A DNA stretch of 52,711 bases from an uncultured Bacteroidota bacterium (GTDB lineage: Bacteria; Bacteroidota; Bacteroidia; Bacteroidales; P3), in assembly GCA_902775135.1 (NCBI GenBank), contig CACYKY010000014.1, positions 1 to 52,711 on the forward strand. Direction: 5' to 3'. The translations under genes were made by a program, and so were the position numbers. The notes beneath the pieces were generated by a model. The model saw nothing but the letters and a program-made list of their open reading frames with translations, ran no database searches and was not told where the DNA came from. Shown piece after piece: positions 25,256 to 33,046 of this stretch; position 1 is the stretch's first letter; each line of letters begins with the position of its first letter.

Positions 25256-28150
25256 ATGAAAAAATCGATTTGGATTGTGCTGCTGGCTATGGTCCTCGGC
25301 GGCACCTCTTTCGCCCAGATGCCCGGCGCTGGCGCCAAAGAGAAGAAAAGCGACCTGAAGGCCACGGTGCCCCTCGACAAGAAGGTCATCTACGGCAAAC
25401 TCGACAACGGATTCACCTACTACATCCGCAACAACAAGAAGCCCGAGAACATGATCCAGTTCCGTCTGGTTTCCAACGCCGGATCCATCATGGAGCGCGA
25501 AGACCAGCGCGGCCTTGCCCACTTCTGCGAGCACATGGCCTTCAACGGCATCAAGGGCTATCCCCACAACGAAATGATTGACAAGCTGCAGCAGCACGGT
25601 GTCGAGTTCGGTCGCGACATCAACGCCTACACCAGCTTCGACCAGACCGTCTACTATGTCAACATGCCTGCCAACGACGAAGAAATGGTCAAGATGGGCA
25701 TCGAGATTCTCGACGGCTGGGCCGGCAACGTCCTCTTCGACGAGAAGGAGATTGAGGAAGAGCGCGGCGTCATCCACGAGGAGTGGCGCGGTGGCGTCGG
25801 TCACGGCGACCGCCTCCGCCAGAAGACCTGGCCCATCATGCTGAAAGGCTCGCTCTATGCCGAGCGCCTGCCCATCGGCAAGGAAGAGGTCATCATGAAC
25901 TTCAAGCGTCAGAGCATCGTCGACTTCTTCAACGACTGGTACCGTCCCGACCTGCAGGCCATCGTCATCGTTGGCGACATGGACAACTATGCCTATGCCG
26001 GCATGAAGGGTGCCAAAGCCATGGAAAAGATGATCAAAGACACCTTCAGCTCCCACAAGTTCCTCGGCAAGGAGAAACTGCCCCGCCTGAGCTACCAGAT
26101 TCCCGACAACAAGAATCCCCTCATCTGCATCGCCACCGACAAGGAGGCCACCAGCACCAGCCTGGCCCTCTACTGGAAGCATAAAAAGACCCCCAACGGC
26201 ACCATCGGCGCCTACCGCCAGATGCTTGTCCGCAACCTTATCGACATGATGATCAACGAGCGCTTCGCCGAAATCTGCGAGAAGCCCACCGCCCCCATGA
26301 TGTATGCCGGTGGCGGCTACAGTGGATTCCTGGGCCGTGAAATCGACGTCTTCGCCGTCAGCGCTGCCCCCAAAGAGGGCCGCATCAACGAAACCGCCGA
26401 GCTCCTGCTCAAGGTCATGAAACAGATCGACGACCACGGCTTCCTCCAGAGCGAACTGGAGCGCCAGAAAGAGGACCTCCTCAGCACCTACACCAAGCTG
26501 GCCAAGGAAGAGAACAAAACCCAGAGCAACAGCCTTGCCGACGAGTACACCGACCACTATCTGGAGAACTCCCCCTGCCCCGGTATCCGTCAGGAATGGA
26601 AATACGCCAAGGAGTTCATCCCCGAAATCACCCTCGAGGAGTGCAACGCCCTCGTCAAGACCTGGATCACCGACAACAACATGATTTTCTACCTCACCGC
26701 TCCTGAGAAGGACGGCGTCAAGGTCACCACCGAGAAAGAAGCCAAGAAAATCATCAAGAACGCAAAGAAAGCCAAGACCCAGCCCTGGGTTGACAGCTTC
26801 AAGGACGAGCCCCTCTTCACCCAAACCCTCAAGGACGTCAAAGCCAACGTCACCAAGACCAACAGCGTCCTCGGCTACACCGAGTACACCTGCCCCAACG
26901 GCATCCGCTTCATTGTGAAGAAGACCGACTATAAGGCCGACGAAATCCAGATCAGCTCCTTCGGTTTCGGCGGAAGCTCGCTCTACAGCGATGAGGAAGC
27001 CTACCAGGCCCAGAACGCCGCCAACTTCGTCGACGCCGGCGGTATCGCCAACTTCAGCGCCACCCAGCTCAACAAGAAGCTCAAAGGCATGAACCTCAGC
27101 ATCAGCCCCTACATCAGCGACGAGACCCAGGGCTTCAGCGGCAACTGCTCGCCCAAAGACCTCGAGACCACCCTGCAGCTCATCAACCTCTACTACACCG
27201 CTCCCCGCAAGGACCAGGAAGCCTATGAGCGCAACATCGAGAACACCATCAACCAGATCAAGTACATCCGCGAGAACCCCCAGGTGGCCTTCATCGAGAC
27301 CTACTACAAGACCGCTTTCCCGAACGACAAGCGCCAGGTTGTCGTCCCCACCGAAGAGAAAGTGCGCAGCCTCAGCCTCGACCGCATGTTTGAGATCTAC
27401 CGCGAGCGCTTCAACGATGCCTCCAACCAGACCTTCTTCTTCGTCGGCAACGTCGAGGACAACGACATCGCCCTCATCGCCAAGTATCTGAACAACCTGC
27501 CCGTCAACGGCAAGCAGAAAAACGACAAATTCATCAACCGCAACCCCAAATTCACCAGCGGCATCCAGCACGCCGAGGCCGTCAAGGGCATCGAGCGCCA
27601 GGGTATGCTCATCATGAGCGGCCAGGTGAACGTCAACGCCAGCGAGCTCGACCCGCAGACCCGAATCGCCATCACCGAACTTGGCGAGGCCCTCAGCATC
27701 ACCGTCACCGAGATTATCCGCGAGAAGAACGGCGACGCCTACAGCCCCTCCGCCGGCTTCGACTACGAGATCAGCCCCGAAGGCCAGGTCAGCTGGCAGT
27801 TCTACATCGGCTGCGACCCCGAGAAAGCCAAGAAAATTGAAGGCGACTGCATCGAAATCCTCAAGCAGTACATGAAGGAAGGCTGCGACGAGAAGACCCT
27901 CGGCAAAGTCCAGGAGCAGATGATCGTCAACCGCGACAAAGCCCGCCAGAACAACAGTTTCTGGATTGGCCAGATCAGCGGCAGCTATCGCTTCAACGAG
28001 AGCCGCGACTTCGTGGAGAACTACAACGAGATGGTCAAGAAGGTCACCGTCAAAGACATCCAGCGCCTCGCCGCCAAGTATGTCAACCTGAACAACTATG
28101 TTGCCGTCTCTCTCCGTCCGGAGAATCCCGATGCCGGCAGCGCCGAATAA
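25256..28150 (+). CDS. M16-family zinc protease, two-repeat secreted form
   Basis: The exported metallopeptidase has 964 residues with a signal peptide of about 20 residues (GGTSFAQ). The inverted zinc motif is H89-F-C-E-H93, and the downstream Glu ligand is in EIEEERGVIHEE. Two M16 halves are visible (about 40-500 and 530-950), the second lacking the zinc motif as is usual. Similar Bacteroidota enzymes sit in the periplasm and degrade peptides or signal peptides. Codon use is very strongly C-ending, suggesting high expression; as a side effect the opposite strand is open over almost the whole gene. It has its own promoter and terminator. Confidence 0.95.
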   Translation: MKKSIWIVLLAMVLGGTSFAQMPGAGAKEKKSDLKATVPLDKKVIYGKLDNGFTYYIRNNKKPENMIQFRLVSNAGSIMEREDQRGLAHFCEHMAFNGIKGYPHNEMIDKLQQHGVEFGRDINAYTSFDQTVYYVNMPANDEEMVKMGIEILDGWAGNVLFDEKEIEEERGVIHEEWRGGVGHGDRLRQKTWPIMLKGSLYAERLPIGKEEVIMNFKRQSIVDFFNDWYRPDLQAIVIVGDMDNYAYAGMKGAKAMEKMIKDTFSSHKFLGKEKLPRLSYQIPDNKNPLICIATDKEATSTSLALYWKHKKTPNGTIGAYRQMLVRNLIDMMINERFAEICEKPTAPMMYAGGGYSGFLGREIDVFAVSAAPKEGRINETAELLLKVMKQIDDHGFLQSELERQKEDLLSTYTKLAKEENKTQSNSLADEYTDHYLENSPCPGIRQEWKYAKEFIPEITLEECNALVKTWITDNNMIFYLTAPEKDGVKVTTEKEAKKIIKNAKKAKTQPWVDSFKDEPLFTQTLKDVKANVTKTNSVLGYTEYTCPNGIRFIVKKTDYKADEIQISSFGFGGSSLYSDEEAYQAQNAANFVDAGGIANFSATQLNKKLKGMNLSISPYISDETQGFSGNCSPKDLETTLQLINLYYTAPRKDQEAYERNIENTINQIKYIRENPQVAFIETYYKTAFPNDKRQVVVPTEEKVRSLSLDRMFEIYRERFNDASNQTFFFVGNVEDNDIALIAKYLNNLPVNGKQKNDKFINRNPKFTSGIQHAEAVKGIERQGMLIMSGQVNVNASELDPQTRIAITELGEALSITVTEIIREKNGDAYSPSAGFDYEISPEGQVSWQFYIGCDPEKAKKIEGDCIEILKQYMKEGCDEKTLGKVQEQMIVNRDKARQNNSFWIGQISGSYRFNESRDFVENYNEMVKKVTVKDIQRLAAKYVNLNNYVAVSLRPENPDAGSAE

Positions 28151-28166
28151 TAATGACACCCAAAAC

Positions 28167-28200
28167 AATAGGGACGCGGTTTCTTTTCCGCGTCCCTATT
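28167..28200 (+). terminator. rho-independent terminator of the M16 gene
   Basis: A 13-bp perfect stem (AATAGGGACGCGG) with an 8-base loop is followed by TTTTT. Confidence 0.92.
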
Positions 28201-28215
28201 TTTATAAATAATCCT

Positions 28216-29025
28216 ATGAGAAACCCCGATACTACTAAACACGACTACGGGCACGCGCTGCTGATAGCGGGAGCCTACGGACGCTGCGGCTGCGCCATTC
28301 TGGCCGCCCGCGCGGCCCTGCGCAGCGGCTGCGGACTGGTGAGCGTGCATCTGCCCTCGCGGTGTGTGGATGCCATGCAGACGGCCTTCCCCGAAGCCAT
28401 GGTGGACATCGACCCCGACGACAAGGTTTTCACCACTCCTCCAACTCACCTGGAGTACTACTCCTCGCTAGCCATAGGTCCCGGATTGGGTACCGCACCG
28501 GAGAGTCAAGAAGCGTTGTTGGCCACACTCCAGGCCTGGCCCTCGGACCGTCCACTCATCCTCGATGCCGATGCGCTGAACATCATGGCGCTGCGGCCGG
28601 ACATACTCGCCATCGCCAGTCATAGGACGCTGCCTACAGTCGTCACTCCCCACGACGGCGAATATCGCCGCCTCTTCGGAGAGAGCGATGCCGCCGAAAT
28701 GGCACATCAGCACGGCATGATTATCGTCCGCAAAGCCCACCACACACGCATCTACTCGCCCGATGGCACTGTAACAGAGAATCATACAGGCAATGCAGGC
28801 ATGGCCACTGCAGGCAGCGGCGACGTGCTGACAGGCATACTGCTTGGGATTACCGCACAGCAGCACAGAGACTTATACAAATACGTATGCTTTGCCGTCG
28901 GAACGCACGGCAAAATCGGCGATCTAGCCATCCAAAATCAGTCACAATCCAGCCTTATAGCATCAGACATGGTTGAAAAATTATGCTCTGTAGAAATCGA
29001 ATTTACAGCCAATTATAAAAAATAG
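28216..29025 (+). CDS. nnrD: ADP/ATP-dependent NAD(P)H-hydrate dehydratase, stand-alone
   Basis: This ribokinase-like repair enzyme converts NAD(P)HX back to NAD(P)H. The 269-residue protein has AIGPGLGT, LILDADALN, VVTPHDGEYRRLFG and the nucleotide-binding NAGMATAGSGDVLTGI. In many Bacteroidota this domain is fused behind the NnrE epimerase in one protein of about 500 residues; here the epimerase half is absent and not adjacent. The ATG at 28216 is used because an upstream frame would run through the M16 terminator. Confidence 0.9.
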   Translation: MRNPDTTKHDYGHALLIAGAYGRCGCAILAARAALRSGCGLVSVHLPSRCVDAMQTAFPEAMVDIDPDDKVFTTPPTHLEYYSSLAIGPGLGTAPESQEALLATLQAWPSDRPLILDADALNIMALRPDILAIASHRTLPTVVTPHDGEYRRLFGESDAAEMAHQHGMIIVRKAHHTRIYSPDGTVTENHTGNAGMATAGSGDVLTGILLGITAQQHRDLYKYVCFAVGTHGKIGDLAIQNQSQSSLIASDMVEKLCSVEIEFTANYKK

Positions 29026-29046
29026 AAGAAAATATTTCAAAAAAAA

Positions 29047-29078
29047 TTTGGCCGGAATAAAAAAAGTGTGTATCTTTG
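29047..29078 (+). promoter_or_regulatory. promoter of tRNA-Asn
   Basis: TTTG (29047-29050) and TATCTTTG (29071-29078) are 20 bp apart, an excellent Bacteroidetes promoter. It lies about 66 bp before the tRNA. Confidence 0.85.
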
Positions 29079-29107
29079 CACCCGATTTCAAGAGAGATAA
29101 CTGACAC

Positions 29108-29142
29108 TTAGAAATAAGAAATCAGGAATTAGAAATCAAGAG
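29108..29142 (+). repeat. 7-bp tandem repeat before tRNA-Asn (unit TTAGAAA)
   Basis: Five degenerate units (TTAGAAA, TAAGAAA, TCAGGAA, TTAGAAA, TCAAGAG) fill the precursor leader between promoter and tRNA. Confidence 0.8.
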
Positions 29143-29144
29143 AT

Positions 29145-29218
29145 TCCTCCTTAGCTCAGTTGGTTAGAGCACCTGACTGTTAATCAGGGGGTCGAAGGTT
29201 CAAGTCCTTCAGGGGGAG
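29145..29218 (+). tRNA. tRNA-Asn (GTT)
   Basis: A complete cloverleaf folds. The acceptor TCCTCCT pairs with AGGGGGA, the D-arm is GCTCAGTTGGTTAGAGC, the anticodon stem CCTGA/TCAGG carries loop CTGTTAA (anticodon GTT), and the T-loop is GGTTCAAGTCC. The discriminator base is G and the full CCA is not encoded. A terminator follows directly. Confidence 0.96.
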
Positions 29219-29223
29219 CAAAA

Positions 29224-29254
29224 ACGAGCGCTGAAATTCAGTGCTCGTTTTTTT
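29224..29254 (+). terminator. rho-independent terminator after tRNA-Asn
   Basis: Arms ACGAGCGCTGAA and TTCAGTGCTCGT (one G-U pair) are followed by a run of seven T's. The 131 bp after it, up to 29385, are AT-rich with nothing recognisable. Confidence 0.9.
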
Positions 29255-29385
29255 ACGCTTTTTACCCGAATACACCTCCATCATTTCCCCCAATGATTCT
29301 CAACCATTTCCAAAATAACTCAAAAAAAATTTTAACCCCCATGTAGATTTTTCCACCAAGCATGCCCCGCGAACTTGATAGCACA

Positions 29386-29940
29386 TCACCTCACTCTGGT
29401 CATGTGGTATCCCATGCGATGGAGCTGCATGGAAGTGCCGAAGAGGTACATCTGACGCAGGCAGGCCACATAGGCGGCGAAGGCCTCCTCGGTGCCAGGT
29501 TCGATGCGCTGATGCAGGAGGGCGTGGTGGACACGGGCGGCACACTCGCAGACGATGGTCTCCAAAGTGGCACCATCATCGCCTCGCAGCATAAGGAGAT
29601 CCTCGCAGATGTACTCGTCGAGGGCATCGTAGCCGCGTTTGTCGCGCATGTAGGCATAGAGGTCAGGAATCTGGGAATAGATGCGCCACTCGTCGTCCCA
29701 CATCTTGGCCACCGCCATGCCGATGTACATCATCCAGCCGATGCTGGCCACGGGGTAGTTGCGGAACTCGCGGGCACCGTCGGGGATATAGGCGTTGGCA
29801 ATAGTCTCCCAACGCTCCTCGACGTCGGGACACGACGGGAGCTGTGCGTCGACCTCGTCAAGGCCGAGAAGGTACTGATGAAGGTCCTGGTGCATCGACT
29901 CTTCAAACTTCTGAACCATAATCTTACTCGTCTGTGTCAT
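29386..29940 (-). CDS. hypothetical helical protein
   Basis: The 184-residue protein has no signal peptide and no strong membrane segment. It is rich in Met, Tyr and acidic residues and predicted mostly helical. I do not recognise a family. The longest start overlaps the acetyltransferase gene by 17 bp; the internal ATG complementary to 29917-29919 (MVQKFEES) would remove the overlap and is a good alternative. It lies directly downstream of the acetyltransferase, so the two form a pair. Confidence 0.75.
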   Translation of the reverse strand: MTQTSKIMVQKFEESMHQDLHQYLLGLDEVDAQLPSCPDVEERWETIANAYIPDGAREFRNYPVASIGWMMYIGMAVAKMWDDEWRIYSQIPDLYAYMRDKRGYDALDEYICEDLLMLRGDDGATLETIVCECAARVHHALLHQRIEPGTEEAFAAYVACLRQMYLFGTSMQLHRMGYHMTRVR

Positions 29941-30493
29941 CAGTCAAATCTTTTATTTTGCGGGCAGGAACGCCAGCAACAAGACAATTGTCGGGTACAT
30001 CGTGGGTCACCACAGCACCGGCAGCGACAACGACATTGTTGCCAATGGTGACGCCGGGGAGGATGGTGACATTGCCACCAATCCACACATCGTTGCCGAT
30101 GGTCACCGGCGCAGCCTGCGCCATGTATTCGCGGCGCTTCTGCGGCGACAGAGGATGTCCGACCGTGGTGATGAGGGTGTTGGGACCTATCATGACGTTA
30201 TGGCCGATATGCACTTCTCGGATGTCGAGGATGGTGAGGTTGTAGTTGCCACTGAAGTAGTTGCCGATGAAAATGTTCTTTCCACAATCGCAACGGAAAC
30301 TCTTGGCAATCCACGCGCCTTCGCCCACGGCGCCGAGCATCAGCTTCAGGTGCTGGTACTGGGCGGCATAGTCGGTGCCGTCGATGGCATTGTACTCCTC
30401 GCACCAGCGGACAGCACGGCCATAGCGTTCCCTGAGCTCGTCGTCGGCAAAGGTGTATTCCAACCCCGCCTTCATTTTCTCCATTTCTGTCAT
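29924..30493 (-). CDS. maltose/galactoside-type O-acetyltransferase (left-handed beta-helix)
   Basis: This acetyl-CoA-dependent sugar O-acetyltransferase has 189 residues. The N-terminal Mac domain (about 1-60, YTFADDELRERYGRA) is followed by hexapeptide repeats. The catalytic His lies in TTVGHPLSPQKR, and AGAVVTHDVPDN with VAGVPARKI close the helix. The acceptor sugar cannot be read. It is divergent from the small membrane protein at 30608. Confidence 0.94.
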   Translation of the reverse strand: MTEMEKMKAGLEYTFADDELRERYGRAVRWCEEYNAIDGTDYAAQYQHLKLMLGAVGEGAWIAKSFRCDCGKNIFIGNYFSGNYNLTILDIREVHIGHNVMIGPNTLITTVGHPLSPQKRREYMAQAAPVTIGNDVWIGGNVTILPGVTIGNNVVVAAGAVVTHDVPDNCLVAGVPARKIKDLTDDTDE

Positions 30494-30607
30494 TGTTGCT
30501 TATTCCTTATTTATAATATAGTAACGGGAAAGCCACTTTTTTATTGCAAGAGGCACAATAATTTGGCATAAGGAGCGTTAAACCTTAAGAAAATAAAGAA
30601 GAACAGA

Positions 30608-30835
30608 ATGAAGACGATACTGATCGTACTGGCCATTGCCGTGGGGGTGCTGGCCCTGATGATGGCCGGACTCGGACTGAAGATGCTCCTGCACAAGGAG
30701 AAAGAGTTCAAGCGTCCCTGCGCCAATGCCGACCCCAAGACGGGCCGTTGCGCCCACTGCACCTGCGACAAGAAGACCGTCCAGGCCCGGCTGGCACAGA
30801 TGCAGCGGCTCAATCAGCTTGCGAAAATTCTTTGA
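30608..30835 (+). CDS. small single-helix membrane protein with a four-Cys cluster (NqrM-like?)
   Basis: The 75-residue protein has one N-terminal membrane helix (about 3-26), a basic stretch and the cysteine cluster C38, C48, C51, C53 in the pattern C-x9-C-x2-C-x1-C. Small Bacteroidota proteins of this shape and the NqrM (DUF539) maturation factor of Na+-NQR share a single helix plus four Cys that could bind iron; the likeness is by architecture only, and no nqr genes are in view. Its last 26 bp overlap the 3' end of manC on the other strand. Confidence 0.75.
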   Translation: MKTILIVLAIAVGVLALMMAGLGLKMLLHKEKEFKRPCANADPKTGRCAHCTCDKKTVQARLAQMQRLNQLAKIL

Positions 30836-31841
30836 TGCGCTGCTCCTCGCTGCGGCGGCAGACGAGGAGTCGACCGCCTTTCTGCGAGACGATGTATCCG
30901 TCCAGGCCCTGCAGGACCACCTTGCTGGCATCCTCGGCGTGGACGACGCAGTTGCTGCACTCGTAGAGGCGGACGGTGCCCACGGCGCCATTGTTGCCAG
31001 AGTCCTTATGAAGCTTGTCGTGGAGCGAGGCCCAGTTGCCGAGGTCGCTCCAGCCGAAGTCGGCGGGGTGGGTGTAGACCTTGCCGTCGGCAGCGGCGGG
31101 CTCCATGACGGCATAGTCGATGCTGATCTTCTCGCATTGCGGGAACACCTCCTGCACATCCTTGTCGGTGCGCATGCGCTCCATGTCGGCGGCAATGTTG
31201 GGCTTGTAGGTGGAGATGGCATCGGTGATGGTCTTCACGTTCCACACGAAGATGCCGGCGTTCCAGAGGTAGTTGCCCGCCTGGAGGTACTGCTCCGCCA
31301 CTTCGCGGTTGGGTTTTTCCTTAAAGGCCGCCACCTTGCAGATTTCGCCTTGTGCCACTCCGGCGGACTCCACATATCCATATCCCGTCTCGGGGCGCGA
31401 GGGCTTGATGCCAATGGTGACGATAGCGTCGCTCTTCTCGGTGAAGGCCAGCGCGTTGCCGATGACGCGGCGGAACTCCTCGGGGTTCATCACCACGGCG
31501 TCGGCGGGGGTGACTACCACGTTGGCCTCGGGGTCTTCCTTCTTGATACGCCAGCATGCCCATGCAATACAGGGGGCGGTGTTGCGTGCTGCCGGCTCGG
31601 CAAGGATGTGGTTGACAGGCATCTCCGGCAACTGGGTGCGGACGATATCGACATAGGCGGCGTTGGTCACCACCCAGAAGTTCTCCATGGGGCAGAGGCC
31701 TTTGAAACGGTCCACGGTGAGCTGAATGAGCGTGCGACCACATCCAAGGATGTCGATGAACTGTTTGGGATATTCGGGTGTGCTGAGGGGCCAGAAACGG
31801 CTTCCAATGCCGCCGGCCATTATCACTATGTGGTTGTTCAT
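30810..31841 (-). CDS. manC: mannose-1-phosphate guanylyltransferase
   Basis: The enzyme makes GDP-mannose from GTP and mannose-1-phosphate for surface glycans. It has 343 residues. The nucleotidyltransferase signature is MAGGIGSRFWPLSTPEYPKQ (8-27). EPAARNTAPCI, VTPADAVV, AFKEKPN and NAGIFVW follow, with FGWSDLGNWASL in the C-terminal part. The start MNNHIVIMAGG is the ATG complementary to 31839-31841. The C-terminus stops right after RIKEFSQAD, about ten residues shorter than I would expect. A near-perfect promoter lies upstream. Confidence 0.95.
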   Translation of the reverse strand: MNNHIVIMAGGIGSRFWPLSTPEYPKQFIDILGCGRTLIQLTVDRFKGLCPMENFWVVTNAAYVDIVRTQLPEMPVNHILAEPAARNTAPCIAWACWRIKKEDPEANVVVTPADAVVMNPEEFRRVIGNALAFTEKSDAIVTIGIKPSRPETGYGYVESAGVAQGEICKVAAFKEKPNREVAEQYLQAGNYLWNAGIFVWNVKTITDAISTYKPNIAADMERMRTDKDVQEVFPQCEKISIDYAVMEPAAADGKVYTHPADFGWSDLGNWASLHDKLHKDSGNNGAVGTVRLYECSNCVVHAEDASKVVLQGLDGYIVSQKGGRLLVCRRSEEQRIKEFSQAD

Positions 31842-31870
31842 AATCTGTTTTCTAGTTTGAAATGATTTTG

Positions 31871-31901
31871 CAAAGATACAACTTTTTCCCTTTTGTACAA
31901 A
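31871..31901 (-). promoter_or_regulatory. promoter of manC
   Basis: On the minus strand TTTG (31898-31901) and TATCTTTG (31871-31878) are separated by exactly 19 bp, the canonical Bacteroidetes spacing. Confidence 0.88.
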
Positions 31902-32025
31902 AAAATATATCCAAATAGATATCTCCAAGCAAGTTACGTTGCACCCAAACGTCGCCCCCATTAATACTTTCGTGGCTGTTAAAATCAAGTTGATATCTTT
32001 TGTGCGAGGCAGCGAAAAAAATTCG

Positions 32026-32033
32026 TAACTTTG
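32026..32033 (+). promoter_or_regulatory. -7 element for phoH
   Basis: TAACTTTG matches TAnnTTTG. A TTTG at 31999-32002 lies 23 bp upstream, slightly long. The leader to the phoH ATG contains a 7-bp repeat. Confidence 0.65.
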
Positions 32034-32045
32034 CAGCACGAAAAA

Positions 32046-32073
32046 TTAGGATTTAGAAATTAGAATAAAGAAA
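32046..32073 (+). repeat. 7-bp tandem repeat in the phoH leader (unit TTAGAAA)
   Basis: Four degenerate units (TTAGGAT, TTAGAAA, TTAGAAT, AAAGAAA) end one base before the phoH ATG, where a ribosome binding site would lie. The unit matches the repeat before tRNA-Asn. Confidence 0.8.
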
Positions 32074-32074
32074 T

Positions 32075-33046
32075 ATGACAGCGAGTAACGATTTGCCGAA
32101 CGAGAAGATTTTTTCATTGGAAGAGATTGACTACGCACGGTTCTGGGGCACCAACGACAAGATGCTGGATTTTGTCAGGGTGCTGTTTCCCAAACTGAAG
32201 CTTATAGCGCGCGGCGACATGCTGAAAGCCATTGGCAGCGAGGAGGACATCGCCTGGTTCGAGGGCAAGCTGCAGGCGATGATGACCTACTACGACAAGT
32301 TCGGGCGCATCACGGAGAACGCCATCATGGGCATCATGGAAAACAGCGGCGGCAGCCCTGAGAGCGAAATGAGCGACGAGGTGCTGGTGCACGGTCGCAA
32401 CGGACTGCTCATCAAGGCGCGCACGCCGAACCAGCAGCGGCTGGTGCGTGCCGTCTACGACCACGACATGGTGTTCGCCATAGGGCCTGCCGGTACAGGC
32501 AAGACGTACACGGCGGTGGCCATGGCCGTGAGGGCCCTGAAGAACAAGGAGGTGCGGCGCATCATCCTCACACGTCCGGCGGTGGAAGCGGGCGAGAACC
32601 TGGGATTCCTGCCGGGCGACCTGCGCGACAAACTGGATCCCTACCTGCAACCGCTCTACGACGCCCTGCGCGATATGATACCGCAGCAGAAACTCCTCTC
32701 CTACTGGGAAGACAACACCATCGAGATTGCCCCTCTCGCCTTCATGCGCGGACGCACGCTGGACAACGCTTTCGTGATTCTCGACGAGGCGCAGAACGCC
32801 ACCTCGGCACAGCTCAAGATGTTCCTCACCCGCATGGGCCGCAACGCCAAATTCGTCATCACGGGCGACCTGACGCAGGTGGACCTCCCCCTAAACCAGC
32901 AGAGCGGCCTGTTGCAGGCTGTCAACCTCCTCAAGGATGTGAAAGGCATCGACATCATACAACTTGACAATAGCGACGTTATTCGTCACCGTCTCGTCAC
33001 CGACATTATCCGCGCCTATGAAAACCTACCCAAACTGCAAGATTAA
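32075..33046 (+). CDS. phoH: PhoH-family ATPase
   Basis: The cytosolic P-loop protein has 323 residues. An N-terminal region of about 110 residues precedes the PhoH domain. Walker A is GPAGTGKT (137-144), Walker B is VILDEAQN, and TGDLTQVDLP is the conserved sensor block. RPAVEAGENLGFLPGD is diagnostic. Members are linked to RNA metabolism and stress; the exact reaction is not settled. The ispE start codon lies inside its 3' end (29-bp overlap), so the two are co-transcribed. Confidence 0.95.
   Translation: MTASNDLPNEKIFSLEEIDYARFWGTNDKMLDFVRVLFPKLKLIARGDMLKAIGSEEDIAWFEGKLQAMMTYYDKFGRITENAIMGIMENSGGSPESEMSDEVLVHGRNGLLIKARTPNQQRLVRAVYDHDMVFAIGPAGTGKTYTAVAMAVRALKNKEVRRIILTRPAVEAGENLGFLPGDLRDKLDPYLQPLYDALRDMIPQQKLLSYWEDNTIEIAPLAFMRGRTLDNAFVILDEAQNATSAQLKMFLTRMGRNAKFVITGDLTQVDLPLNQQSGLLQAVNLLKDVKGIDIIQLDNSDVIRHRLVTDIIRAYENLPKLQD

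Noticed and set aside
25184..28168. Very long open frame (about 994 codons) antisense to the M16 protease gene
   Set aside because: It mirrors a gene with extreme C-ending codon bias, has Val/Asp/Leu-rich unstructured composition and no recognisable domain. It is a shadow of the real gene.
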